Source: Rehmannia glutinosa (Eukaryota; Streptophyta; Magnoliopsida; Lamiales; Orobanchaceae). From it: a stretch of DNA of 64,000 nt. Location of the stretch: the NCBI GenBank assembly GCA_016081115.2, contig CM071924.1:91216616-91280615 (forward strand). Reading direction: 5' to 3'. This document shows positions 23,836 to 34,355 of the stretch, one piece after another. A model generated the notes under the pieces. That model had not been told where the DNA came from. It saw only the letters and a program-made list of their open reading frames with translations, and made no database searches. Both the position numbers and the translations under genes were made by a program. The number at the start of each line of letters is the position of its first letter. The stretch's first letter is position 1.

Positions 23836-26800
23836 ATGCATAATCAGGTTGCCTTATCCCTTAAATCCAATTATGCCCTCTTATCTCCCTGCCCAAAAAC
23901 CCGCCAAAACCCTAGATTATCTCCGTCTGTAGCGAAAAGGAATTTCTATTACTATTCGGTTTTGAAATGTAGAGGTATTGAAATTTCTGTCCCCAAACAG
24001 CGCCTTTATTCGCTGAGCTTCGGCAATGGCTCAGTGGAAGATGAGAGGAGTAAATCTGTTGGGATTAAGGACATCGACGTCGCTACACTTGGAAATCTCT
24101 GTGTGGATATTGTGCTCAACGTTCCGAAATTGCCCCCGAAACCCTTGGATGAACGTAAAGCTTTTATGGAAGAATTAACCAAGTCTCCTCCAGATAAGGT
24201 TCTGTCATGTTATTTTTATTTTTATTTTTTGTTATTTGGAATTGAATTTATTCCTTTGCAACACTTTTTGGGTAGTTGTTATCTATATCTAGTTGGAAAT
24301 GTGGTGATGCTTGCACGGAATTTTGATTTGTTGGTTTTGTTTGAGTTATTAACTGCTATGATGTTTTACAAAATATTCATGGGATTAAAAATTTATTTGC
24401 AGTTTTAAGATGAATTCTTCAAAAATATTAATGCAGAGAGTAGGGGAGAAAAGGGACCAGCTAGTGTTAATTTGGGTACTGGATGTTCTTGAAGCCCCCA
24501 CTGAATTCACACATAAAGCACTTACTACAAGCCCCTCTCAATTGTATGTAAGAAGAGAACAAATGAATTGCACTGTTAAATATATGTATTGAGCATCAGG
24601 CATTGGCATGTCAGTTTTTACGATTCCTAATTGGGCTTCCGTGAAATTAGGGTACGACTGGAAACCAATACCACCAAGTACAATTACATGCTATGTGAAG
24701 GGAGGCATGTGATGTGCAGGAAATGGAAACCTAGAGGAGCACAAAAAGGAAACCGTTAACTGAAAACTTAGTGGCCCTTTCTTAGAATCTGGAGTAAATA
24801 TCCGTGGCAGAAAAAGCATGGGAGTCACCCTGTATTTATAGTTTGGGAGTTCAAATGTTGTTCTAATTTCTGAGCAGTGTTTATGACAGTAGTCTGACAT
24901 AGATGTATATTTACATCAATCCTACGCTAGCTTTAGTTCCTCCACCCCCCTTAACACACACAAAAAAAAAAAAGAAGGAAGAGGAAACAAATGATAACAA
25001 AGAAACACACCCCTATAAGTCTGAGAAATAAAGAGTATTATGCGTATTTTGTTGGACAGAAGACAAGGTTTTTTTCAATTTTGTCAGTGAGAATCACAGT
25101 ATTAGGCTTTACGATGAGGAGACCAAGCTAACTAATCAAGGTTGATTTATGTGAAATCATTTAGAGGACTGATTTGAGGTGAAATAAAATACAGTCCAGA
25201 TTGGACCGTGTCAACTCTTGAGGGTTTTCTTTAGGTGGGTTCTTATATGAGTTTAATAATCCCTTGGTTTGAATCATATCAATTTAGAATTGTTGACACT
25301 TATGCTGATTTATGCAACATATGGTACTTGACAACCAAATGGTCACAGTTGTGCCTGTCTTTTTGCTGTCCAATGTTTAGTCGTCCTTTTTGAAATTTTT
25401 CTCTCCATCTAATTTCTACTGACTGAAGATGCATATTGGTGTTATGGATATTGATAATTTAGTTCTATGAATAGAAATACTGGGAAGCTGGTGGCAATTG
25501 CAATATGGCCATAGCTGCAGCTAGATTGGGACTTCGCGCCGCAACGGTTGGTCATGTTGGTGCTGAAGTTTATGGTCGTTTCCTCAAAGATGTACTTCAT
25601 GATGAAGGAATTGATATGGTTGAAATGAATGGGCAGAATGATGTAATTGATACTTTATCCACAGCTTACTTAAACACTTCTGTGCTGGGTTTTAGTGGAC
25701 CCTCTGCAAAGGCATGGTTTTTGTAGGTATTACGATCATTTTAAAATGTTGATCTATTTTCCTTTTGATGCTTTTATTAGAAACATAGGAGGATTTATAT
25801 AAAAAGCTTCCATTTCTTTCCTTTTCAGCCGTGCAGATTTCAGTGACGAGCCTGCATTTAGTTGGATGAGCACACTTTCCAATGAAGCAAAGATGGCTAT
25901 AAGAGGGTCAAAGATAATTTTCTGCAATGGTTACGGATTTGATGAACTGTCGCCTCATTTGCTTGTGTCTGCTTTGGATTATGCCGTTGAAGTGGGGACA
26001 TCAGTCTTTTTGACCCTGGACCACGAGGGAAGTCTCTGATTACTGGAACACCTGAAGAACGAAAGGCCCTTGACAAGTACTTGAGGATGAGTGATGTTCT
26101 TCTATTAACTTCCGAGGAGGTGTGAATCATGATCTATCATAATTCCACATGCTTTATCGTATATGCCTGTCAAGTTGGTAATAGTTGTCTCTTTGCTCTT
26201 GCAAAGGACTATATCATGTTTCTGTACCACCATGCTATGGCCCAAATATTAAGAGGAGACTCTGAACTTTATTAAGTTAGATTGCTAAATAATGATGATG
26301 CTGCCGTCATTTTATTTAACTTCTCTAAGAGTTAATACCTTTGAAGTACCTTGTCTTGCACTCTCACTTTTTTTCCATCCTCTTGTTTTGAAATAATGAT
26401 TTCATGCAGCAGCTGCATATGATGTGGTGCATAAAACTCTCTTATTTTTTCCAATGAGATGGGGATGAGATTATGAATTTTTCTCTGTTCTCTAATTTAA
26501 TATAATCTAAAACCTACTGGGTTTGCATTAAACTGTTTGTACTTGACTGGGTGTTTAAAATAATTGTGGCATGGTTTTTATCATCATGACCAGATTCTTG
26601 TACCTTGTATCTCAATGTGAGCTTTTCCAAGCTTTAAAATCGATGTTTTTGAGCTTTTTTGAGTTCTGTCTTATTTTACCTTGTTCCAAAATTATTAGAT
26701 TTATTGTGGGCTCTTTATAGGGATAACGGGAGCTTTTGCTCATATTGCAGTACTGATTCCGTTCTTTTCTTTTTGTCTTTTTTCTTCTGCTTTCCTCACT

Positions 26801-27530
26801 AGTGATTGTGACTGGTAATCATTATGTGGCAGGCGGAATCGTTGACTGGCACAGAAGACCCAATATTAGCGGGGCAAGTGTTGCTCAGGGACGGAATTCG
26901 CACAAAGTGGGTGATCATTAAAATGGGTCCAAAAGGTTCTATTCTGATCACCCCTTCAAGTATATCTTGTGCCCCTGCATTTAAGGTAATAATTTGTATG
27001 TTCTGCATATGCCGTTTTACTTGATATGAGTTTTTGTTTTTCTTTCTTATCAGTCTTCATATTCTATCCTTACTACTGTAGTTGGATTATTGAGTGTTTT
27101 CATTTTTCCTTTTTTTTTAAAAAAAAATTGACCCCTTGAACAGGTGAACGTCAATGACACCGTTGGGTGTGGGGACAGTTTTGTTGCAGCTATTGCATTT
27201 GGATTTATACACAAAATGCCTCTGCTGTATACATTAACCGTTGCAAATGCAGTTGGTGCTGCAACTGCTATGGGTTGTGGTGCTGGTAGAAATGTTGCAA
27301 CGCTGGAACAGGTCATGCACCTTTTGAGGGGATCGAACCTCAATGAAGACGATAAATTTTGGGACGAATTGCTAAAGGAACATTCAGATGCAGAGGAGAC
27401 AACGCTACTCACAAAAGTTATCATAAATGGATACAATAATCACCTCCGAACTGCTTCCTTGCAGAAAGTGGTTTGTGAACTGCTACCTAAGCTGGAATGT
27501 GCACAGACAAAGCAGGTTGGAGCATGTTGA
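23836..27530 (+). CDS. PfkB-family carbohydrate kinase, probably organellar
   Basis: A ribokinase-fold sugar or nucleoside kinase. Exons: 23836-24198, 25475-25726, 25829-26119, 26833-26985 and 27144-27530 (1,446 nt, about 481 aa). The first 75 or so residues are Ser/Lys/Arg-rich with few acids, like a plastid transit peptide. The fold then starts at DVATLGNLCVDIVL, followed by EAGGNCNMAIAAARLG at about residues 124-139. PfkB signature 2 reads NDTVGCGDSF near residues 357-366, with Asp364 the expected catalytic base; Cys replaces the usual Ala of GAGD. Two one-base shifts interrupt it: +1 near 25672 (A run in exon 2) and -1 near 26010 (T run in exon 3). They cancel and are probably read errors. 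The substrate cannot be told from sequence. Confidence 0.88.
24199..25474 (+). other. Intron 1 of the PfkB kinase gene
   Basis: GT (24199) to AG (25474), 1,276 bp. No additional gene or clear transposon is seen in it. Confidence 0.75.
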
Positions 27531-28090
27531 TTAACACAAGTAAAATTGTTGAGTTACGATACGGCGAGGTAACACACTCCCGGGTTCATTTTGGACAGCT
27601 AATATCGCTACACTCTGGGGAAATCAAGAAAATTGGCTTAAGGAGAAAGTTAGATAGAGCGTCCCGTTTTTGTTCTTTTTCCATTGGTGTTACACAATTA
27701 GGAGCAGTGTGTTATTTGTTACAAGGAGCCGCGTCTTAGTATCAACACCACAATTCCGAAATTTATTTGTCTGCGTACAAGCAGCAGCTATACGGTGATT
27801 GCCCGAATATTTAGATTCATCTATATTCTTAGTACAGTAAGATTGGATGTCATGCTGGTTGTTTGTTCATCTACTGGTATATATATAACATTCTGAGCAT
27901 ATGGTTTGGAAAGATGTTCACAACGAATTTGTATTGGGTTTGATTCTTGAAGATTATCTCTTGTGAAAATTAGTTTTGTATTCAGATTCAGTTTCCGAAC
28001 TAAAAATCATCCCTTAGGCGATTCTGCATAACTTTTGTTTGTTTTATTTCAATATGCTCTGTTCCTTAACACCAACTTTCAAAAATAAAA
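27531..28090 (+). other. 3' UTR and flank of the PfkB kinase gene
   Basis: No coding sequence is recognised. The open frame at 27497-27739 has no homology I recognise. Confidence 0.4.
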
Positions 28091-28614
28091 GGGATAATTA
28101 CTAAAACTACCCTTGAATTTGGGTTAATTACAAAAAAAAAAAAAAAACTAGAGATGTTTGAAATTACAAAAAACCGTTTGAGGTTTGATTCTGTGTTAAA
28201 TAAATGTAAGGGGGTAAATGAAATATTTTTACAAATATAAGTGGAGTATTTGAAATGTTTTTGCTTATGAAAGGGGTAAAGTGTAATATAGAATCAAATC
28301 TAGAGGGTTTTTTGGTAACTTTTGAAAACCTATAGGTTTTTTTGTAATCAACCCAAACTTCAGATGTAGTTTTTTTAAGGGATACAAAAAGCCCCCTAAG
28401 ATTTTGGATAATTACAAAAAAACTAGAGGTTTTTTAAAGTTACTAAAAAGACCTTGAGAGTTTAATGTATTTTAAATTTAAGGGCGGAACTGAAATATTT
28501 TGATAAATATAAGAAAGGGAAAAATGTAAGATGAATTAAACCTAAAGGTTTTTTTGTAATTTCTTGGGTTTTTTGTAATTAGCTCGAACCTCAGGGGGTG
28601 TTTTGTAATTATCC
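28091..28614. mobile_element. Two abutting GGGATAATTAC-family MITEs, copies C and D
   Basis: Copy C (28091-28378) starts GGGATAATTAC but lacks its terminal GTAATTATCCC. Copy D (28379-28614) starts GGGATACAAAAAGCC and ends GTAATTATCC. Internal features match copies A, B and E-G. No target duplication is evident around the pair. Confidence 0.7.
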
Positions 28615-28944
28615 TTTTTTTTAAAAAATATCGCAAAATTAAGCACCACACACCATAAATTAGCAGGCAAATCAAAACCGACCAAGTTCAACTATATATA
28701 AAGATTCTTCAATTTTTTTTGTAAATTTAAACACACAATAAATAAATAGTAATATCAAGTTGACATCTTACTCGAACCATCTCAATCTTGCTATGTTGTC
28801 AACCTTCTCTTTTTATCTCCAACATCCATTTCACTAGAGCATTAATGGAGGGCACCACCATCTCTCTGAAATGTGTTGTATAATCACAGCATTAATGGAG
28901 GGCATCGCCATCTCTCTAAAATGTGTAGCATGAAGTCATTACTT

Positions 28945-29135
28945 TTCTGAAAATCTCCGCCTAACTCCGATTAGTCTCTGTATAGGTGTTAGGTTCTCCT
29001 AGTTCGCCAACGTTTTTCTTCAAATTAGGTCCCGTCTAACCTCGTCCAAATCCCGCTTAATCATGTCGAGGTTCCGCCTATACGTTAAGCCCCAACTTAC
29101 CACCCGAGTAGCTGCCTAACACTTTTTAGAACAAT
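28945..29135. repeat. CCTAGGCG-related dispersed repeat
   Basis: Diverged copy with TCCGCCTAACTCCGATTAG and GTTCCGCCTATACG, ending CTTTTTAGAACAATG. Confidence 0.5.
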
Positions 29136-29805
29136 GCGACAGATGAAAACGCAGATGATGACATAAATTTCCTTCCCTTCTCAGAGTTGCCCAATTCCCA
29201 ACACTTTTCCCTCTTCAGTGTTTTGTCTTTATTGAATTTTCATTTCTTATTTTTTTATCATAATCTATTAAATACTGATTCTAGGTGTCAATTTTTTTCT
29301 GACATTTCCCATCACACTACAGTCCATTTATCCCAATATAAAACTACCCTTTTTGGCACTACTTGCTTCCCACCCCTACAACCCACCCCCACCTCAACTG
29401 AAAGCTCTGTTCTTGAAATAAGGTAATTTAACTTTTTCTCTAACAACTTTTTAAAGAATTTTTTTTTTTTTTTTTATAACTCTCGAATTTTTTCAGGGCG
29501 ACGCCCGACTACGCTCGAGACAACAGCCTCCGGTTTCTCATTGCGCCTGCGAAACCGCGGGATGTGCACGCATCTTGACTTGAGTGTTCCAAAGTTGTAG
29601 ATTTCTTAAGTTCTTTTAATTCCATTCATGTTATATTCCATGGAAAATCAGTTGCATTAAAGAATCTGATTATAATAAGAATCTCATTAATTACTTGCTA
29701 TATTGTGTATGTTCATAATTATATGATAAGAGTTTGTATGTTTTTTTCCTTCTAAGTATTGTACTTTGTGAGTTCTTGCAATTGTTTAGTTCTGTTTAGT
29801 GTTCT

Positions 29806-29965
29806 AAAACGCGTTAGCCGCTAGTCGAGAGGCATGCTGAGGTCTAGTGCCTAGGCAGAGTTTGGGTGGGGCCCAATCGGAAAAAAGCTGTAGGCGGACA
29901 AGGGGAATCTAGTTCCTAGGCGGAGACTAATTGGGGCTAGGCGGGAATTTTTAGAACAGTGGTTC
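29806..29965. repeat. CCTAGGCG-related dispersed repeat
   Basis: GTTCTAAAACGCG...GTGCCTAGGCAGAG...CTAGGCGGGAATTTTTAGAAC. The GTTCTAAAA and TTTTAGAAC ends are inverted. Confidence 0.6.
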
Positions 29966-30252
29966 TGTTAGGTCACATGCATCTTTTAACCTGGGTTATC
30001 TCGGGACAGCTAATGTTTTCTTGGATTAACCATATTCAACCTTATTATTCATAAACATGAATTTGTGCTAAAATGGAGTTACCATGATGTTTTCAATCTT
30101 AAATCTGTCTTTTATGAGCTTAAAAAAAGGAAGGATTCAATGCATTTCTTGAAATTCTATTATACTTAAATTAGTCAACTAGCAAGCTGTCAATGATCAA
30201 GAACTGCTGTACTTAAAATAATCATGTTCCCCACATGTTTTGCTTAACCTTA

Positions 30253-31028
30253 GGGTGCATTTGGATGGGGGAATTTGGGAGGGGATTTGAGAGAAGGATT
30301 TGAAATCATTAGCTAAATCCACACACCTGTTTGGCATATAAATCCAAATCAATGGATTTCAAGTCCCTCTTTAAGTTTTAGTTAATTTTCAAAGGATTTT
30401 AAATCCCTCCTAAAATCTAGTCATTTGAAATCCATTTTTTTCCTTTATGCTCACTTGCATATTCACACCCACTTACACACATGCACACATTTACACACAC
30501 TACACATACATTTACACACACTACACACATGACATATATTTACACATACTGCACATATTTACACACACTACACATACATATACTGCACACACATTTACAC
30601 ACACTGCACACATTTACACACACACACATTGCACACACATTTACACACACACCGCACACACATTTACACACATTACACACACTACACACATTTACACACA
30701 CACTCATACTCACACATACTCTCCTCACATATGCACATCACACACATATTCAAACATAATAAAAGTTATATATTTCATATTTTTATTAGTGTATAAAATT
30801 ATAATTATTTACAAAATAATAAGATTATATCCTTTATTTTTATTTATTAAATATCAATTAAGAAAATAAATAGAGCTTCTAAATTTTTTTTATCTAAACT
30901 TACGATGAATTTGAAATCCATACACAAATTCACATCATCCAAATAAGAGGTGGATTTCAAATCCAATGACTTTTAAATTCATTCATTTGAAATCCCTTGA
31001 AATTTCAAATCCCTCCATTCAAATGTCC
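30253..31028. mobile_element. PIF/Harbinger (Tourist-like) MITE upstream of the dioxygenase gene
   Basis: Inverted ends GGGTGCATTTGGATGG and CCATTCAAATGTCC are flanked by TTA (30250-30252 and 31029-31031), the TWA target typical of Tourist/PIF elements. Repeated GGATTTCAAATCC-type motifs lie in both arms. The centre (30460-30750) is an expanded CA-rich array. It ends 99 bp before the start codon at 31128. Confidence 0.8.
30460..30750. repeat. (CA)n-rich microsatellite array
   Basis: Interrupted CA repeat with TTTACACACA-type units, inside the Tourist-like MITE. Overlapping open frames here are composition artefacts. Confidence 0.85.
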
Positions 31029-31127
31029 TTACATTAAACACTGTTTGTGTTTTTTTTTTTTTTGGACAAACTAACATTAACATTCATATTGCCTGAATCA
31101 AGAAAGCATCACAAGCAAAAAATAGCA

Positions 31128-33855
31128 ATGGAAATTGATCGTGGTTGTGATTATGACTGGGAGAAAGAAGTGGAAGAGTTTGAGAAAACGAAAGCCGGTG
31201 TAAAAGGGCTCGTCGATTCAGGGATTACAAAGGTCCCAAAGTTCTTCATTCATACAGCAGAGAGATTGATAAACAGAGGTAGCACTAGAGATGGACTTCA
31301 AGTCCAGATTCCCGTGATCGATTTTCAAGGAATCGAACGAGGGGGCAATCGGAGGATGGAGATTATCGATGAGATTCGTAAGGCATCGCAGACTTGGGGA
31401 TTTTTCCAAATGGTTAACCATGGAGTGCCTATGAGTGTAATGGATGCTATATTGGAAAGCACGCGGAGATTTCACGAACAACCGAAAGAGGCGAAAATGG
31501 ACCTCTATTCTTCGGATGGTAGGCGAAACGTTAGGTTCTATACGATCAATGGAAATTTCAGAAAATCGGACGTAGCAAGCTGGAGGGATGCGTTTTCGTG
31601 CACGTTTATGGACGGCGTGGTGGATCCTGAAGTTATTCCTCCTGTTTGCAGGTACAGTTCAGTTGCTTGGCTAACAGTTTTTCATGTATTTGGCAAATTC
31701 ATGATGGTTAAATGATTGTAGGACAATAGCATTATCAGCTGTTTGTGATATGTTTGTTTTAACTTCATTAAAAGTCTTGATATATATACTAAGTGCTGGA
31801 CTATGATATGAACAATACAAGCAAGGGTTAATTGACATATAGGGGAGTGTTCGGAAACTTCTGCTTTTAGAGGAAGTGATTTATTATAGTAGAAACGAAA
31901 AGTAGTTGAGAATCAAAAATTGTGGTACTGTTTGGTAATAGAAGCTATAAGTTGAATAAGTTTTTGGGAGCGCATGGTGAATAAGTTGTAAATGTGCTTT
32001 CATTGTACGTCAAAGTCAAACCAAAAACAGAATCAGAAATTTAAAACACTCATATTAGAAGTTGACATTAATTTGAGGGATAATTAATCCCCCTGAGGTT
32101 TGGGCTAATTACAGAAGAACCCAAAGGCTTTTGAACAATTACAAAAAAAAACCCTTGAGTTTTGATTTAGTCTTAGATTTAAGAGGACAACTATAATATT
32201 TCCACAAATGTCAGGGAGGTTTTGAAATATTTTTTTGCTTATGAAGGGGAAAAATGTAGATGAAATCAAACCTCAAGGGTATTTCTGTAATTTCAAAAAC
32301 TTCGAGGCTTTTTTGTAACTGGCCCATACCTTAGGATTTTTTGTAATTATTCCTTAATTTGAAAACGCGATAACGCTAAAACTACCTTTTTTCAGCCAAA
32401 AGCTGACAATCACTTTTTTATGTGTCACCAGTAGTTTCTTGGCAAAACTGACTACTTTAGAGCAATTGTAGAAGTCCTTATATAAAACCTGAGATGCATC
32501 AATTTGTCAGCTCAGAAATCCTCATATTTATTCTCCAATCTAATTTCTTGCAGGAACGAAATCAGCGATTACATGAAATACATGATCGATCTGAGAGACG
32601 TTCTATCTGAACTACTGTCGGAGGCATTAGGACTGGGCGAGATTTCTTACAGCAGATAGAATGCATGAAAAGTGAATATTTAACATGCCTCTATTATCCA
32701 GCCTGCCCTGAACCAGACAAGACGTCTGGCACGGTTAAGCACTCCGATCCCACAATTCTGACGGTTTTAGTCCAGGACGACTGTGGCGGCCTACAGATAC
32801 ATTATGACAACAATTGGGTCGACGTACCTCCCATTCCAGGAGCTTTGATAGCCAACGTTGGAGATCTTCTCCAGGTAATTATTAACAGAACGCACGTTCT
32901 ATTTAGTATCTTCGGTTAAGGGAGTGTTTCCAAAAACTTTTACGTTTAAAGAGAGTTATTTATTGTTGTAGAAATGCAAATTCAGTAGTTGGTAGCGTTT
33001 GCGAATAGAAGCTGAAACTTGATTAGGTTGATAGAGAGGGTTTAGTCAATAAGTTATGAAAGTGGCTTTACATATTTCAAAGTGATAATTACAAAAACTA
33101 CCCCGGAGGTTTGGGGTAATTACTACAAAAAACCCAGAAAAGTTTCAAAAATACAAAAAATGCTACAAGGTTTGAATTTGTCTTTAAATGTAATGGGGGA
33201 ATTGTAATATTTTCAAAAATGTAAAGGGGGTTATTTGAAATATTTTTACTTATGAGAGGCACATAATACAAAATCAAACCTCAAGGAAATTTTTGTAATT
33301 TTCAAAAACCTCTGGGTTTTTTTGTTATTAGCTCAAACCTCTAGGTAATTTTGTAATTATCTCTATTTCAAAATGAAACCAGAAATAGTCAAATAGAAAC
33401 ATAAATCTAAAACACATTTCATCCTGCGTTTAGATTCGTTTAGATTTTGATTAAATCATAAGAAAAATGATATTTGAAAACACTAAAAGCTACTTTTTTT
33501 TCCGGCCAAAAGCTGAATATCACTTTTATTCTGTTTTTTTGTGTGTTTTCACACCTTTTTTATTTTTTTTTTGGCGAATTTCGGTTTGTAGCTTATAACG
33601 AATGATAAATTCAAGAGTGTGGAGCATAGAGTATTGGCTAGATCTACCGGAACTCGCGTCTCAGCGGCATGCTTCTTCTATCCTAGTTCTGACCGAATGC
33701 TAAAGCCATATGGACCCATAAAAGAGCTTCTGTCTGAAGATAATCCAGCTATATACAGAGAAGTGAGTTATATAGAATTTGTTACACATTACCAGAAAAA
33801 CGTACGAGAAAGTCATTCTGCATCAGCCCTTTCACATTTTAAAAAAGGTTGCTAG
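31128..33855 (+). CDS. 2-oxoglutarate/Fe(II)-dependent dioxygenase (ACC-oxidase-homolog type)
   Basis: A soluble oxygenase of the DOXC group. Relatives hydroxylate or demethylate specialised metabolites; this substrate is unknown. Exons: 31128-31651, 32554-32874 and 33592-33855. The sum (1,109 nt) is one short of 370 codons. A one-base deletion near 32640 (GGACTGGGCGAG) breaks the frame in exon 2, probably an under-called G run. The N-terminal non-haem domain begins MEIDRGCDYD, with QIPVIDF and GFFQMVNHGVP. The iron ligands are His238 and Asp240 (KHSDPT) and His294 (VEHRVL). The 2-oxoglutarate pair is Arg304/Ser306 (RVS). The 56-residue ligand spacing is normal for the family. True ACC oxidase is less likely because the N-terminal extension (EKTKAGVKGLVDSG) is that of ACO-homologue proteins. 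Confidence 0.92.
31850..32420. mobile_element. hAT-like MITE in dioxygenase intron 1 with a nested MITE
   Basis: Outer element from about GGGAGTGTTCGGAAACTTCT (31841) to CAGCCAAAAGCTGACAATCACTTTTTT (about 32393-32419). A GGGATAATTAC-family element (32077-32353) sits inside it. The outer ends are approximate. Confidence 0.6.
32077..32353. mobile_element. Mutator-type MITE, GGGATAATTAC family, copy E
   Basis: 277 bp. Exact 9 bp repeats TTAATTTGA flank it (32068-32076 and 32354-32362). It is nested in a hAT-like element in intron 1 of the dioxygenase gene. Confidence 0.9.
32930..33515. mobile_element. hAT-like MITE in dioxygenase intron 2 with a nested MITE
   Basis: Starts GGGAGTGTTTCCAAAAACTTTT (32920) and ends near GGCCAAAAGCTGAATATCACTTTT (about 33502-33525). 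It is the same family as the intron 1 outer element, with a GGGATAATTAC element inserted at a different internal site. Confidence 0.6.
33082..33363. mobile_element. Mutator-type MITE, GGGATAATTAC family, copy F
   Basis: 282 bp. Exact 9 bp repeats TATTTCAAA flank it (33073-33081 and 33364-33372). It lies in intron 2 of the dioxygenase gene. Confidence 0.9.
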
Positions 33856-33993
33856 GACCATTTGTGATCAAATTTATTTGTTCTTAACCAAGAAAGTTCA
33901 TCAATATTTAGTTTTCATTCCTTTGATTGGTTCGATAATTGTTTAAATCTTGTCTTCTTTTACTTTTTGGATTAGTAGTACTCTTTATTGTTT

Positions 33994-34284
33994 GGGATAA
34001 TTACAAGAAAACCCCTGAGGTTTGGGCTAATTACAAAAAAAATCCAGAGATGTTTCATAATTACAAAAAGTTCCCTTAAGTTTGATTATGGGTTAAATTT
34101 AAGTGGATAACTATAGTATTTCTATAATACATGAGAGTTTTTGAAATGTTTTTTTTGCTTATGATGGAGGAAAATGTAAAATGGAATCAAATCTCATGGG
34201 CTTATGGGCTTTTCTGTAGTTTTCAAAAACCTCTAAAGTTTTTTGTAATTAGCCCAACTCTCAAGGAGGTTTTTGTAATTACCC
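33994..34284. mobile_element. Mutator-type MITE, GGGATAATTAC family, copy G
   Basis: 291 bp, ends GGGATAATTAC...GTAATTACCC. The flanks TTATTGTTT (33985-33993) and TTATTGTTA (34285-34293) match at 8 of 9. It begins 138 bp after the dioxygenase stop codon. Confidence 0.87.
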
Positions 34285-34355
34285 TTATTGTTATGCGACT
34301 TAAGAACACCAACTGCCCCTTGTACAGACACTTACTGTGAAAGGCAATAAATTTC

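Larger units (their letters stand above)
28615..30252. other. Intergenic between the PfkB kinase and dioxygenase genes
   Basis: Includes a 52 bp direct duplication (CATTAATGGAGGGCA at 28841 and 28893), two CCTAGGCG-family repeats, and otherwise AT-rich sequence. A possible 5' UTR-like stretch at 29180-29425 has no convincing gene attached. Confidence 0.4.

Noticed and set aside
27497..27739. 80-codon frame overlapping the end of the PfkB kinase gene
   Set aside because: Out of frame with the kinase and lies mostly in its 3' UTR.
30447..30869. Open frames rich in His/Thr/Tyr
   Set aside because: Product of the CA-repeat array; both strands and several frames are open for the same reason.
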